DNA of 5,650 nt from JARLFX01 sp036404255 (GTDB lineage: Bacteria > Acidobacteriota > Terriglobia > Terriglobales > Acidobacteriaceae): contig DASWOP010000172.1 in the NCBI GenBank assembly GCA_036404255.1, positions 1 through 5,650 of the forward strand. The letters are read 5' to 3'. The position numbers were made by a program, and so were the translations under genes. The notes under the pieces were generated by a model that worked only from the letters and a program-made list of their open reading frames with translations, was not told the origin of the DNA and ran no database searches. Below are positions 5,631-5,650 of this stretch, in pieces (the stretch's first letter is position 1; every line of letters starts with the position of its first letter).

Positions 5631-5650
5631 ATGCCGGACAAACCATTTGT
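5631..5650 (+). CDS. Start of a downstream gene, possibly DUF1844-like (partial)
   Basis: An ATG at 5631 is preceded by AGAGGA (5614-5619) with an 11-nt spacer and lies 37 nt after the ygfZ stop, so it is probably co-transcribed with ygfZ. Only six full codons are visible, MPDKPF, with GT beginning a seventh. The start is reminiscent of the DUF1844 proteins I recall near ygfZ in Acidobacteria, but six residues cannot identify a family. Confidence 0.5.

Overview
The window looks like an ordinary chromosomal stretch of a GC-rich bacterium. I infer Acidobacteriota (Terriglobia-like) from three things. The junctions carry many short palindromic and direct repeats. ygfZ is followed by a start that fits a DUF1844-type protein. 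The peptidase and GT39-like proteins are of types I associate with that group. This is recognition from memory, not a search result.

Layout: positions 1-4252 are coded on the minus strand. Read in transcription order these are a secreted zinc-metallopeptidase-like protein (4252-2612), S-methyl-5'-thioadenosine phosphorylase mtnP (2359-1502), a PfkB-family sugar/nucleoside kinase (1270-338), and the N-terminal part of a GT39-like polytopic membrane glycosyltransferase (345-1, leaving the window). On the plus strand are the divergent folate-binding Fe-S protein gene ygfZ (4574-5593) and the first codons of another gene (5631 to the edge). The kinase and glycosyltransferase genes overlap by 8 nt and are probably translationally coupled. 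mtnP and the kinase are 231 nt apart, and the peptidase and mtnP are 252 nt apart.

Three of the four minus-strand genes appear to start at TTG, each behind a good purine-rich ribosome-binding site. For mtnP this moves the start 18 codons inward from the longest reading frame.

The non-coding DNA is mostly repeats: a 43-bp direct repeat pair between mtnP and the kinase, a palindrome-bearing repeat after the peptidase gene, and a five-copy ~23-bp tandem array plus three palindromes between the peptidase gene and ygfZ. A further palindromic repeat lies inside the 3' end of the peptidase coding sequence and is translated into its C-terminal tail.

Functionally, MtnP cleaves methylthioadenosine (a by-product of polyamine and other SAM-dependent reactions) to adenine and a ribose-1-phosphate derivative. 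The kinase next to it may act on a related sugar or nucleoside, but its substrate cannot be read from the sequence. I see no CRISPR array, transposase, tRNA, rRNA or obvious new defence system. The most unusual material is the repeat content and how it meets the genes.
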